A model generated the notes under the pieces. The model saw nothing but the letters and a program-made list of their open reading frames with translations. It was not told where the DNA came from and ran no database searches. A DNA stretch of 63,823 nucleotides, taken from positions 1 to 63,823 of the forward strand of contig JAISPZ010000010.1 in the NCBI GenBank assembly GCA_031274555.1, in the 5' to 3' direction. The translations under genes were made by a program, and so were the position numbers. Position 1 is the stretch's first letter. Every line of letters begins with the position of its first letter. The stretch is from Bacteroidales bacterium. Lineage in GTDB: Bacteria > Bacteroidota > Bacteroidia > Bacteroidales > P3. This document shows positions 1-15,000 of the stretch, piece by piece.

Positions 1-3000
1 AACACATCCTTTTTCTACTACTACACAATTATTTGGGTCTGCGATAAAAAGTCCTGCGTCTATAATGCTTTGCGGTAAAATATAACTTGCTCCAGAATTC
101 GATTCATCACCAATTGTAATACTTTGATCTCCATCCCAATTCCAAATATCTACATCTATTGTTGCTGGATCCATTGACGCGGCACAGAATGTATCGCACT
201 CTACCTCCGGTGGTTTGGGTGGCTCAACACTGCCACATTCTTCACAATTGGCATACGATACGGTAATTGTGCTGTTGCCGTTGTCAATCTCTATCGGCAC
301 ACAACCGTTGTCCTTTATTGAACGTGGAGTGCCCGTTAAGCCTCTGAAATCATTGCGATTAGCTATTTTGCCGCCAAATCCGTCATCCACTGCCCCAAAT
401 ATACTGTCTGTTACAGTTATGCAGCCTTCGGTACAAGTATATTCTAATGTTACAGTTATTTGATCTCCATTTGGCTCAGAAACATTGCGCTTTGTAAGTA
501 TGCAGTTTACCGGATCTATCTCTCTACAATTAAGTGTTCCTTTTATGTCCGCATAATTAATCATTTTCCCTCCAAATCCATCGTCTATCGCGCCATAAAC
601 AGTGTCACAAACAACAATCTTGTCGCTCACGCCACCACCATGACAGGTGTCGGGACCGCAGACACCGCAAGGAGTCGGGATAATGTTGCCGGGCACGGAA
701 GCAATAACCGTTACAGTGCCGCCGTTGCCAGACGTGTTGAGGCTGTCGGTGTAAACAACGCGGAAGTCTGTCCCCGGCAGGATTTGGTGGCAGTCGCCAA
801 CAACACCCGTACCGCTTGGCTGTCCTGCACCAAAGGCATCAACAACCGTTGCCGTGTAAACAGTGTCGCAGAAACAGAACGTATCGTAGCAGAGGTATTC
901 TTCCGGTGTAAATGTCCAGTAACGTTGCGCAATGTAAACAGTGTCACCATTCCGTACTTCTACAAAGTATCTTTCGTCAGCAACAGGAGCGTAGTACGTA
1001 ACGTCACAGCCCTCAGTAAATGACAGTGAATGTATCGTATATGGATCAGGCTTGGGCGTTGGAATATATACAAAGTGGTAGCCCGGATATGATGTCGTGT
1101 CATAATTCCTTATTACAGCAGTGTCAATATACGACTGCATTATTCTTACAACGGACGTGTCAGCATGAGCGAACGTTATCGTGTCGAGTAACCGCCACGA
1201 TACTGTTAGTCCTGTCGTGTCGCCACAGTCTGCGCCCAGATTGAGCGACAATGTCGGACAGGTGAAGTCGCAAATAGCGGTGTCGGTGATGGAAATATTG
1301 CATACCCTGACTCTGAACTTCAACGTGTCGCAGCCCGCAATAATCACTCGGTAGGTGTTGCTGCTGTCCGCCCGCAACGTGAAAGTATCTGTCGCCACTG
1401 TGAACGAAGAAGCCCAGCCGCTAAGAGAGTCGCTCCAAATATAGTTGCTTCCGCCTGCAGCAGTGCCCTGACCATAAAGAACAACCGTAGAAACCATCGT
1501 TCCAACGCAAACAGAAGTGTCTTTTGTGCTCAACGAATACAGGCAGTCCAAAATGTTTATATGAACAGTATCAAAGTTTTCGCAGCCTTCTGGTGTACAC
1601 GTATAGAGGGTAATCATTGTGCTCTTGTCAAGGACTGGCGTTGTATATGATGTTACTCCTTTTACAGTTGTGGCAGTTGTGGATGTAGCTGTATCGGTCC
1701 ACAAAATACAACTGTTTGTTAGCAGCAGACCTGCCGAAGTGTCGGTGAAACCAACAAGGAAGTCGCTGGGACCAAATACTGTTGTATCGGTGAAGAACAA
1801 TACTGGCTTGGCAGTTCTGTGCGGTATAAGTAAGACAGTGTCAGAAACCGACTGACCTGAGTTACACATCTGTGTGTAGCCTCCGGACCCGAACATAATA
1901 ATGTCGCTTACTATAAGTTTTGAAGTGTCACTTATAGACAGACTGATGTCCGAAACGCCGAGTTTTTGCCATATAAGATTGCCTGACCTGTCATACAATT
2001 CCCATTTTGGACGTGTCGCGTCAGTAATAACAAATGTTTGTCCTCCTCCAATAAACTTTATCTCATAATCAAACATATCGCCTGCGCAGAGGACACGTTC
2101 GCTCAATGTGTCAATATACGGCATAAAGTTATTTAATACTTCTGTCTCTACCACAGAGCGACAGTCTCCTGTCATCCACTCCACAACAAAGCGCAGATTG
2201 TAGCCTGTGACGTTTTGAGACATATACACAGCATGGCGGAGTCCGTCCTCTGCCCTGCCGTAAACACCGTCCTGGTTGGAATCCATCTCCCAATATATCT
2301 CTCTGTAAGCACCAAAGCCTGAAATGTCTGCATATATCGCCGTATCATCTTCGGCACAGAATATGTACCTGTTCCTTATGCTTGAACTTATATCAAGGGT
2401 CGGCTTGTTTTGTATGTAGAGTGTGTCGTAGGAATATCTGTTAAGACAGCCCCCCTTACCTTCAAGACCCACAACAAACGTGGCATCCATGCTTCCCGAC
2501 AAGGTTATTCCTGTTCCTTTTTCTATCGGAGCAGGCATAAGCACACCACCGAGAATACCGAAGACCACAGAGTTTGCCTTGCTGTATTCAAATCCTGTAT
2601 CAGGAATTATTACGCTCGTCAAACCACACGACAACAGTGAACTCGGAACACGTACGTATGGCAGTGTGTCCGCCTTTACGTGGACGGTATCGGTAAACAG
2701 ACATACAGTGCCTGTTAATTGCGTATTTATGGCTATCGTGTAGAACGTTGATCCTGTCACTTTTACCTTTGGATTTTGCGCAAATGTATATGATGGAGAC
2801 ATTATGACACCATCGCTGTTCTGCCATATTATGGCATTAAAGGAATAGGCATCTTTAAGCGCATCGATATTTTCCTGCGGCAGCAATACCACGCTGTCAT
2901 TTACACAGGTGATAATTGTTGTATCAAATGTTATGCTTGGGCGAACAAACTTCTTTATGTGCAGTGTGTCGCTAAAGTCGTACTGACATGGGATAGCAGC

Positions 3001-6000
3001 GGTGTTGAGAGAAGTAATGCTCACACTAAACGATAGATTTGTATCGGCGTTAGGCAGCAGATAGTACAGACTGTCTTTGGTGTACTGCGAACCACCTATA
3101 TACCAAGTGGTCTTGTATTTCAAACTATTGTATCCTGATAACCTGAAAAGTGCAATGCCACCACCGCAACTGCCGTCTTCTACAACAGGATGTCCTGGCG
3201 TTGTGTCGTATATGCGTACGGTTATTGTGTCGGTTACAACACATCCATACTGTGAGGTTTCGGTGAGGATATATGTTGTGTCGCCAAGTGTGTAGCGTAC
3301 TATATTTTCTTTCGTCAGCTTGAGGGTGTCGCCATAGCATAGCGTTGTGTCACGTATGTCAAAAGTCGGACTGAACATATCCCAACGGATAACCATTGTA
3401 TCGGCTTGCTGTATATAGCTTGGGCAGTTATCATGGAAGCTGCCTGTCGCATAGACAATAAGGCGCGTATATGGCTGTTGCGCGGTGACATTCGGAAGAT
3501 TAACTATCGGAGCATGAGGATTGTAAGAACATCCTACGCAAAGCGGTATAGTTGAGTGGTCTTCCTGTACCCAATGTACCGTCTGACCTGACTGTCCTGT
3601 TCCACTATTGGCATAATCTTCCCCTTCATCTGTAATGATTACTTTTGGCATAACTACGGACACACCAGGACATATAGTTGTGTCATGAATGCCAACAATC
3701 TCTACTTTTATGGTATCGGGTATAGTGATAAACATTGTATCAACAGCGTAACAGCCATTAACAGTATTTGTTACTGTCACTATAAGAGTCGTGTCTTTTT
3801 CTATTGTATGTCTGCCACGACAACTTACTATTCGGTTGGTTCCTGTCTTGCAAACAACGCCAGGTATGTCACTCCATGCTACCTGATACGTGGTATCGTT
3901 TCTGTTCGTTGCTGTCGAGGCATTTGGATCCGGATTCGCAGCAAAGAAGTTTTGGGATTCTATCGTTGCATAAAATTCCATAACACTACCCGGACAGGCA
4001 AAGACGCTTTCGCCTGTTACTGACGGATTAATGCCATTTAATGTTATGCCATAACCATTTGCAGGAATGTACGGATTAACTTTTATTTCTATTGTATCGT
4101 ACGCCACGCATCCATAACTTTCTGTTTCTGCTTCAAGTATATATTTTGCGCTCTTTGCTTTCGGAAGGAAAAGCGATGTCGTATCCGTTGCTTTTGCTAT
4201 ACTCATTGATGGTAGCTCGTACCATGTATATTTGTGTCCTGCAGTATCTCCTTTTATGTCGTAGTTAAACCACGGTATGCTCAAAGTGTCTTCCCAACAA
4301 ATCCACGGCGAAACATAAGAAGTATCGGGCAGAGTCGGATAATTTGCCACGTGAACAATATTGCTGTAATAAAGCACTCCTGTCAAGCCTCTCATCGCTG
4401 CACGGTAGTAGCCTGCAACACTTGTGTAGAACAATGTGTCTGGATTGACTATGCTCTTGAACGGTACGCCTGCCGTTTTGAAAGAGTCTGCGCTGTATTC
4501 CATCGCCCATGAGGATACAAGATTTTTGCTCTCTATCTCTATCCACAAAGGAACTGTATCGCCGGCACACATTATTGTGTCTTTATGGAATATTACGGGT
4601 GACATTGGCGGGCAGGAGTCTGGCAACATATTTACGCGAACAGCCATCGGATCATACCACGTACAGTTACTCGGAGCTTTTACCGCAACGTAGTAGTCAG
4701 TTGCACCATGGTCTATCTGTAATGGCTTAAATTCGTTGGATGTTTGCCACGTTGCACCGCTGTCGATAGAATACAGGTAGCCGCCTAAGTCTGCTGTTGG
4801 GGGCATTATTATGCTTATGGAGGCTGTATCAATATAACATTCTATGATGTCGTTCGCTTCGACAGAATATGGTCCTATTACGTTTACTACCGGTTTCGGC
4901 GATATTGATACCGCTTCAGAAGACATACAGTGCGCCAAACTCGGAATTGATATTTCTACTGCAATTAGGTTACCATCCTTAACGTTATATACGATAAATG
5001 TGTCGGAATGTACGCCAAGAGACATAAAAAGACCGCCTCCCATATTAACAAGAAATACGTCATACAAAACGTCCAAACTGTCAGGAATACTTGTTTCGAC
5101 AACAAATGTTATGGCTTCGCCCTCACAAACAGGATCGTTTAACGCTCTTATTGTTCCGTTTATCGTTGGCAAGTCGTCTGGACAGTCTTTAGGTGCTATT
5201 ACTTTGTCGCAACGCGGGTCGCCATTGTCGCGGAAGAATATTTGTACGGAGTCGCTCGCAGGCGTATAACTTGTGTAACAACCTGTGGCTATGGTATTGA
5301 CACTTGCCTTTATCCATTCGCCCTCTACAAATTTGTCCCCTGTAATAATGTAATATGACAGATCTTGCGCTATCACTACTCCGCCTTTAGACCACGTTAT
5401 ATCACTACGGTTTGCTGTAAGGGTTATTGTGTTTCCATTGATAATTTCATTGTAACATATACTGTCGGGGGCGTTAATAGTGAGATTTGTTACAGGCGGA
5501 TATTTTGTGTCGTGGATAACAATTACAGTTGCTGTGTCTATGTCGCAGCCTGAATTGCTTGATGGAATTGCGAATATAAGGTATGTGTCTTTTATGCCAT
5601 CGCCACCAACGTGGTCTCCCCATACGAGTATGCTGTCGCCATCCATTTGCGCTACGGCGTTGATGTCCGGTAGTGGCTCACCCGCACATAATGTTATTGA
5701 CGGATATATGCGTTCTATTACAGGACATGACCTTACATTTACTGTCACTTTTGCGGTTATTATACATCCGCCTGTATCAACTGCTTTTACGGTATATGTT
5801 GTTTTTGTTGACGGATAAGCGTAAACTGTGTCGCCGGAGGCTTTCGTAAGGGTTGCGGACGGTTCCCATTCAAAATATGCCGTGCCGCCCACAACTGAGG
5901 CAGTAAGGGTTGCAGTGCCACCGTGGTTTATAGTTGTATCGTTGGAAACAGTGAGGGTGAGTAAGGAGGGCTCATTAATAGTGATTACCACGTGATTGCT

Positions 6001-9000
6001 TTCTGCCTTGCTTGCGCTATAGCAGCGGTTCGCGCTGTCTATAAGCGATACAGCGTAAACTATATCGCCATCTTTTAAAGTGTCGCTTTCGTAAGTGACA
6101 CCTGTGCCTGCCTTTACGCCATTTATGTACCATTCTATCGTTCTGTAAACGTTGGCTATTGCTCTGACACGTACGTAAGTAGCACACCTGGATTGGGTGT
6201 TGTCTGCCGTTATACGGATTTCAGGAGTGATTGCGGGATGTATTGTCACCTTAACGTAACTCGTGTCGCTTATGCAATTGTACGCTTTCTGATATACTGG
6301 ATAAATATGCGAACCACTTACAGGGGTGTTGCCGTATATCCATACTGTACGGAAATTTGTTTGGGACGACCACAGCTTTTTGACGGCTTCGCCTGCGCAG
6401 TATAGCGTATCGGTGCCCGCGTCAAGTTTCGGCAGGGTGTCGTAAATGACGGTAACGTGGGTCGCGCCGTTAAAGTAGTAGGTACAGCCATTGGTGTTTC
6501 TTAGGGCGATGTAGTATGTGACACTATCAACAGGTTTGAAGAGTGGACTGCTCTGCCACGTCTTGCCACTGTCAATACTGTATTCTACACCGGTGCGCTT
6601 GTCGAAAGGAAGGTTGATCTCTATAGAAGGAGTATCCATCGAACAGTCGTACAGAGAGGTGACAACGATGTCAGCTATAGCAAGGGGTTCGGGGGCGGGA
6701 GTGATTGTTAGCGAGACGCTGTTGCTCTCAACTGTGGCGGTGAGAGGACACGCGGCGGTGAGGTCGCCTGTAACACGTGCAAAATAACTGTCGCCGTCTT
6801 GGAAGCCGCTGTATAAAGTCAAAGTGTTTGGAGCTACACCCAAAGAGAAGTTTATGCCACCACGCTGCATAAAGTATTCTATCGCATAATCGAGACTGCC
6901 TGGAGTTACAGTCGCCTGCAACGTTATGCTGTCTGCATTATTTTCGCACAATACAGAAAGAGTTACTAAGGCAAGTGCTATAGCAGGAACAGTCGGAGTC
7001 GTTACTGTTACGGTTTCGGTCTTCGTTATAACAGTGCTGTCGCCTATACTGCTGCAATATGAAGTGTAAGAACTTACATCAGTTACGGTTACACTTATAG
7101 CAAAGTCATTAGCAGGTACTCTTACCTTTATGGTTTCACTGCCCTGACCATCCAATATCTGTGCACCGCCTGTCGTTACCCAAACAAAAGTGTTGTTCTG
7201 CTGACCGCCACTCACCAAAGCACTCGCGTAAACAATCGTGTCAGTTGTTGAACATAGCGGTTGAGATAGTTGCAGAGAGCCGTCAGTAAACACTATCTGA
7301 ACACTGTCCATACAGCTGTCTTTTACTCGTAACGGCGTGCTTGCCATACCAATACAGCCCTTTGCGTCAGTTACTGTCGCAGTGTAAAGAGTGGTAGCGG
7401 TAATTGGAGTTGCCGCGCTTGGAGTCCAAACAGTAGTGTAGGGAATAGTACCACGACTTACCTCAACACGAAGAACACTCGACGGGATTATGCCTTTATC
7501 AACAACACTGTCGGGCAAGGCTATCACGTACGGTTTCTCGTTTACAGACGTTATTGTGAAGCTGTCGGATATGTTTAGAGCAGAAGCACACGTTGAGGGC
7601 GACGAAGCAACAACTGCGTGAACGGTGTAAGGCGGTATCACATCGGCAGCACCAACAGTAAGGGTTGCAGTGCCACTCGCTATACGGTCGCCATTATGAT
7701 ACCATACTATATCGCTCGCAGGGACGTTGGCGATGTTCGCAGAAAGTTGATAATAACTGTTCTCGCAAGGAGTGCTGTCGCCAAGAATATCTATTGTCGG
7801 AATAGCAGCAGGTAAAGCGTTTACTTTTACGCTCATCGGACGGCTCAAAAGAGTATCGGTGCAAACAATATTTCCTATAGCAAACGCCTTTAACCGATAT
7901 TGTGAACCATCAACAGGACTGTGTAAGTATAAAGTGTCACCTGTTACGCTGTACTCGGTTATTGCTGTGTTGGATACAGTTGTCCAGACACCACCGACAA
8001 GAGTCTGCCATACTTTGCTTACAGTGTTTGTGCCATCGTCCACTATTGCCCAAACCATTGCGGTTTCACCCTCACATACCTCATCTGCCTGTGCAGAAGC
8101 CTGAACGGACATTGTCGGGCAGCTAACAACGGTTATTGTAATGGTGTCCTCACCGTAACAGTAACCATCGTCCGCAGTAGCGCGATAAACAGTCGTAGTC
8201 GGTGGATATACCTTTGTGGAGAGAGAGGTCGATGATACTACATGAGCGTTTGGAGTCCATGCAAAGGATGTGTATGAGCCTGTGATTGAAGCAGAGATTT
8301 GTACACTGTCGCCACTGTTTATTGTTGTGCTATATTGGGCTTTTACTTCTGGAGCCTTGCGAACAGTAAAGCCTGTCTTGTTTGTCGTTATGGTCTTGCC
8401 TGCCTCACACTTGCTCGCATCTGCAATATAGACAGAAGCATGAATACTATCATTCTGAGCTAAACCGCTCAAAATTAACACGCTGCCATTCTCGCCATTC
8501 AGCGGAACATTGTTTTTATACCACGTGATTATTGCACCCGCACCAACGTTTTGAGTCGTCAGGGTAAAGGTCGCTTCCTCATTGTCGCACAAATAAGCAT
8601 TGTTATTCGCAGTGGTTGCTGTTAAGGCTAATTTTATTGTGTCAGTGTGGATTGTTACCGTTACACCGGTGCTCGGACTTACGCAGTTGTAAGCCTCAAG
8701 GTGAACATAGTAAGTATGCTGACCTGCCTGATACGTTGTACCATTCTCCCAAATTGCAGTAAAGCCTCTGTCTATTACCCACAACGGCACAGGTGTTTCG
8801 CCTGCACAGTAGCTGCTATCGCTGCCCGCAACAGGAGCTGAAAGAATACTATCCTGCTCTACCGTTACGTTTACAGTGCCTGCAAAGTAGTACGTGCAAC
8901 CGTCAGAGTTACGTAATAATACGCTATATGCACCAGCAGCAACAGGCTTGAACACATTGCTCGACTGCCATGTTTTGCCACTGTCAATGCTGTACTCCAT

Positions 9001-12000
9001 ACCGGCACGGTCTGCCACAGGGATATTTACGGTTATTGAAGGAGTGTCAATGTCGCAAGAGTACAGAGAGTTCGCTATCAGGTCACTCATCGGATAAGGA
9101 CCGACACTGCCACCAGCGATATTCCTCACGTAGTTACTTATCACACGCGCATTCGGACACAAGCCCGTCTTGCCTGGGTCATTAACATTAGAGATAAAAT
9201 TGTAATGCGCCTCAACAAACAAAGTGTCGCCATTTTCGGGAGTGTAAGACGGCGAACTCTTTATAACCACATTCGGATCAATAGAAGTAAGAATGAGAAC
9301 ATCCACACCACTACGTCTGGCATAATAATCATAAGTGAAGTCGCTCGTCGGGAAATTGGCATCTGACGTTGTTACGGTCAGGGACATTGAATCAATTGTT
9401 GCGCAGGAACCGTTATTGTCGATTGTGAGGTTTATAGACGGATTTGCAGGACCGCCGATACGGTATATTCTGCTATCTGTTTTTACAGTATCTTCACCGT
9501 TAAATTTACATACCTCTGCTTGTGGGTGACGCCTGTCGGCTACACGAACGCTTACGGTCGCTATGCCCGGAACAGTCGCAGGATAGAAGTACAAATCCTT
9601 AGTGCCTTGACCGCTCTTAATTGTCGCACCCTTATCTAATGTCCATTCTATATACTGACCTTGTGCAGGACCTGTAAAATACAGAGTTGCGTGAACAACT
9701 GTATCGGGGTTGTTGTTGTCTAAACAGATTGTGCCTGTTTGGAGCATTATACGAGCACGAATGGAGTCAAGACATGGTGTTTCTACATCCACCTTTTGTT
9801 CTGCGGAGTCTTTACACCCATAAGCATCTCTTACGGTCGCCAAGAAAGATGTCGAATAGTACAACGGAGCGGAAGTGTCGGGCGCCCAACTGAACATATA
9901 TGGCTGCATGCCGCCAAAAGCGGAAGCAGAAAGCACAGACGAAGCAGATGTGCCTACGGCTACTATTGTATCGTCACCCACTGTTATCGTAGGACGCTGA
10001 CGTATGCCACCCACAACAAGAGTGTCACTGTTGTAGGCACAGTTGCTTGTTATAGAGGCGATTATTCTATAGCCTGGGGTTATCACGCTATTGCTTATTG
10101 AGAGCGTTGCGCCTTGAACAGTTGCGCCGCCACTATGTGTCCAAATTACGTCAGAAGCATTCGCACCTGTTACAACAGCCCTTAAAGTATAGATATTTGC
10201 CTGACAGAAAGCGGTGTCGCCAACGATGTCAATTGTGGGAACAGATAAAGGAGTTGTTATATTTACCGTAATCGGATGTGAATAGATAAACTGTGAGCAA
10301 TTTGTCATGCTGCCACCCAAATGCTCTACAGACAAGCGATATTTGTTTCCATCTATAGCACCACCCACAATAAGAGTGTCGTCTGTCGCACCTGCCACAG
10401 CAGCCCATGTAAGACCACCGTCTGTACTTTCTTCCCATGTAAGAGCCACCTGCTGTTCGCCCGAATCAACAATTGCCCACAATACAATGGAGTCGCCCGC
10501 ACAAGCGAAAGTAGAGATATTAGATTGCGCCAAAATTTCAGGACATTTCTCTAACGATACACGCACTTTGGCTTTGTTGCTATAACATACACCGTCGTAG
10601 GCTGTAAGAGTATAGGTGGTAGAAGATGTCGGGGAAGCCGTCGGGGTCAGAGAAGTATTTGAGCTAAGACGAACATCTGGCTCCCATGACCATGTTGTGC
10701 CCACAGAAGGAGTTACTGTACCCCTAAGTTGTGCTGTCTCGCCGTAGAATATTGTTGTATCACAGCAAGCTGTAACGTCTGGAGCATCCACAACAGACAA
10801 TTTGATTTTATTGGTTGCTGTAAGGTTGCCCGAAGCAAGACACATCGCATTATCGGTGATTTCAACCATCACAGACACTTCATCATTATCATTAAGACTG
10901 TCCGTAGTATATGTCGTGCCCGTCACACCCGCTATCTCTACGCCGTTGATATACCAATGATATACAGGGTTTAGACCTACGTACTGCGCCAGAACTTCAA
11001 AGCGTACAGGCTCATACTCGCACACGTAATCTTTATCGTAGTATGCGGAAAGAGATGCTTGAGGTGTCTGGTTCGGATTTATACTTACCGTTACCGAGGA
11101 TATGGCGGAGGCACAATTTGGAGTTATCTGACGAACATAGTAGGTTATAATACCCTCTCGGAGTGAATCGCCCGGATATGTATCACCCTCCCAAATATAT
11201 GGACCATTCTCAAAGGCATACCAACGTACTATGGCATCAGAATTTTTGCCTGAAACCCAAAGATCTGCAAATGTTTCGCTCACGCAATATAACGTGTCTG
11301 TACCGACTGTGAGTGCGGGCAAAGTGTCATTTTTAATATAAACGTTTACAGGAGTATAATACGGGTCCCTACATTCATTATTGTCCTTAACTCCAACGTA
11401 ATGCCATCCGTCAGATACCGGCGTAAAGAGCGGACTTGTTTGCCATGTCTTGCCACTATCGGCAGTATAGTACAGCGTACGGTTCTGCGCTTCCAATACC
11501 GCAAGTTGATTTGCACCAAGATCTATATAAATCATCGACGAATCAAACGTACATACAAATATATTGCGAACGGAAATAAGACTGTCAATTATGGTTGGGG
11601 TAACCATGTATGGTATTTCTATCGTGTCCGAATAAGCAACTTCGGAATAAAGGCTACGTGTCGGGTCTAAATTCTTTACTTCGAGGTAGTACTTGTCACC
11701 GGCAACAGCGTTTTCGAGTCTATAAGTGCCATTCGACTGCACCACCTTGTGGTCTTCAGCTATGCCTGAACGCAGGCGGTAGTATGTGTAAAGAATATTG
11801 TTTGTTTCTTCAACTCCGTTTATAAAGGCTCTACCTGCAAGCATTGTGGAATCCCCGCTGCAGAAAATATTTCTCGCATCTATTTCGGCAGAAAGAAGTT
11901 GTTTTAACTTGACGTTGAGGTCTATCTGTGCCGAAACCGATTGTTGCGCACAGCTAGAAGATATTGTGGGATCGAGTGTTATTGTTAAGAATATTGTCGT

Positions 12001-15000
12001 TACAGGTGCTTCCGGTATAACGTACGCATTTGGAGTATTACCTGCTGTAAGCACTGCACCTGACGGACTTGCAGACCATGAATATGTGAGATTACCCATA
12101 CCACCTTGACGTACTGCCAGCAATTCTACTTTTTCACCTTCCTTAACGTCCACAGAACTTGCCGTTATGCCGTTTGCTGCAATTTCAGCGTAGTCAAAAC
12201 AGGTATCTTCCACTATGATATAGAAAGACTTTTCGTCCTCGCAGCCATAACTATCTGACGCCTTAACCGTTACGCGGGTGGTCGTATCTATTTCTTTCGA
12301 CCTCATTTCCCCAGAATTACCGCCAGAAGGAGCAAATTCTAAATCTGGATCTTCGGTAATACTTAAATCTGACCCGCTCGGTCCATTGTAGTTCGTCGAA
12401 TATGCGGGCTTTGCTATTGTCTTACGCTTGCCGATTACTATGTCGTCAAGTTCCCCAAGCTCTACGCTTGGACAACCGGCTATCCTCAAACTGTCTTTTG
12501 CATTAAGAATATCTCCACAAGCATCAACATTACGGGCTTCTACGGTGATAATGTCGTTTTCGCTAAGAGTCGCCGGAATATAATACTCTGTACCTGAAGC
12601 CACAAGACCACCATTGAGATACCAACGAATATTGCTTTCAGCGGCACCTGTATAGGTTGCTTGATAAACTTGATTACCGTTGTTACTTGCGCAGAATATT
12701 GTATCGCCGATAAGCTGTACTGTCGGTACAACCACATTAATGTTCTTTATGTTTATTGTTATAGGGTTGGATACGCTTGTGTCGCAGGTAGAAATTGCAG
12801 GAACAAGCACAGTGCGGTAGTAAGTGCCGTTTTCGTAATGGTCGCCCGCAGACACACTCGGCAGAGTGTAGCACATATCGGATGCTACCGTTGCGAAAGT
12901 TGCACCAAAGTCTGTTGTTTTTTGCCATTCGATAGTCGAACCTGCAAAATCCCCAACAGTCGTAGCACAAAGTTCTCTACTTTCGCCTGCACAGAGGTCA
13001 TGCATACCTGACGATACGGTCTTTAATACAGGACACGTTACTACTTCTACCTTAACGTTCGCCGAATTTGAATAGCAGCCGAGAGAGTTCTTTGCACGGA
13101 ACGTATATGTGGTTGTACTAATAGGAGCAACCATTACCGACATTCCATTTTGTCCACTCTCGCCCGGTATCCATTCTACACTTTGATATGCACCTGTCAC
13201 CGCACCAACAAGATTGACTTTATTGCCAGACAATATAACCGTATCCGCAGTCGGACGTAAAATGCTTACTGCGGGATATGGAACAAGGGTTACAGTCAGC
13301 TTGTTTGAAGTATCGGAAATATTACCGTAGCACCGAGAATCCTGACTGCCGGTGATAGTAGCCCATACCTCGTCGCCCGCATTGTAATTGGAGATGGTGT
13401 ATTCACTGCCTGTGGCTCCCTGTATCTTAGTATTATTCACATACCACTGATACTTGGGGGTAAGTCCTGCACCTGAAACGGCTGCCTTAAATTGTATGGG
13501 AGCACCCAAACATGCACTGTCGGGAGCAGAAACAACAGCTATAAATCCACCTCTCAAAGACTCTATCTCATTCCACTTAGTTTGAGCCGGATTACCCGCA
13601 TGTGAAAGTTTGCAAACATTCAACAGGTTAGAAACGTACGCTTCTGCCATCACCCTGTCGCCTACGCCAAGATTTGGAATTTTGACTGTCAAAAGTGAAT
13701 CTCCCGCTTTGTAGAGCACACCATTTACATACCAGTTAAAGAGTACGTGCGCTTGATTGTTTGGTAAAGAAGTTGTATCTAATGCTATATTAAATTCTAT
13801 GGTGTCGTTTTCACAAGCAAGTTTACTGTTATTACTTATGGTGAAACGTAACGGATAAAAGTCTTCTATATCGGCAAAAATAATAGTGTCTATTGCGCTG
13901 TCAATAGCCACACATGGATAAGAAGTTTTTGCAACAACTTTAAGAGTATCGTTTGCAATTGGAGCAAAGCCCATTAACGTACTGTCGGTGGAGATTATAT
14001 TTCCGCGATAGTACCACGCGAAGCTATTGCTATATTCGGGAATATTGGTGTAGGCGGCAAAGTTTCTTTCCGAAGTGTAATTTGCGGATTTAATATTTGT
14101 TATACTCGTTCCTGCACTTCCGATAATAGCTGTCGGATACAAGCATGCCACACTATTGTTTTCAGTCAAAGTATATCTCTGGAAACCATTGACAAGGTAT
14201 TGAATTTTTCCATTTTGACGACTTACGGTTATAACATCCCCCACAGTAACGTTTAGTGTGGCGCGATAGCTGCCATTTTCAAATATCTCTGCTATTATAT
14301 TGTTGGTTACGCCATTTTTTATTTCTGCACCATAATCAATCTTTGTCGGCTCTGCGTCATAAGACAAGCCAAACGTTATATCTGTTTCATTCGGCAATAT
14401 CCGATATTCTACATAACCTCCCGAGCAAATTTTATCTGTGTTGCTTCCCACCAAAGCTGCACCTGACGGACTTGCTTTCGTTATCTTGCTGCCACTTATT
14501 ATAACATTACGAGCAATATCCCACGATGTCGTTTTTGCAACAGGCTCGGTACAGGCGTTTACGCTGTCGGCTTCAATTTCTACGGTGAAGATTTTGTTTA
14601 TGGTTGGCTTAATGTATAGCGTTGTGTCATCCTTACATCCTGTCCCACTATTTACTATATGGAACACGAGATTTGTATCCCCGCTTGGAGCAAATTTTGC
14701 AAAGAGAGAGTCTATTCCGCCAACTATAACATGTACTTCAATTGTGCTATCAACACAATATATTGCAGGGATAGTGTACCATGATATTGTTGGTACGGGC
14801 AACATTTTTATCGGTGCGACAAGAGTTGTGTCGCAAGACGGACTTTTTTTGCTAAACAGCTTTATGGTGAGGAACGTGTCTTTTGTTTGCTTATAGACGT
14901 ATGGACTAAAAGAATTGATGTCGGAAACAAAATTGTCGGGAGACCAAACGATGCTGTCATATTCGCCAAAACCGCGCGGAGCGGCGAGGTCGTATTGAGT

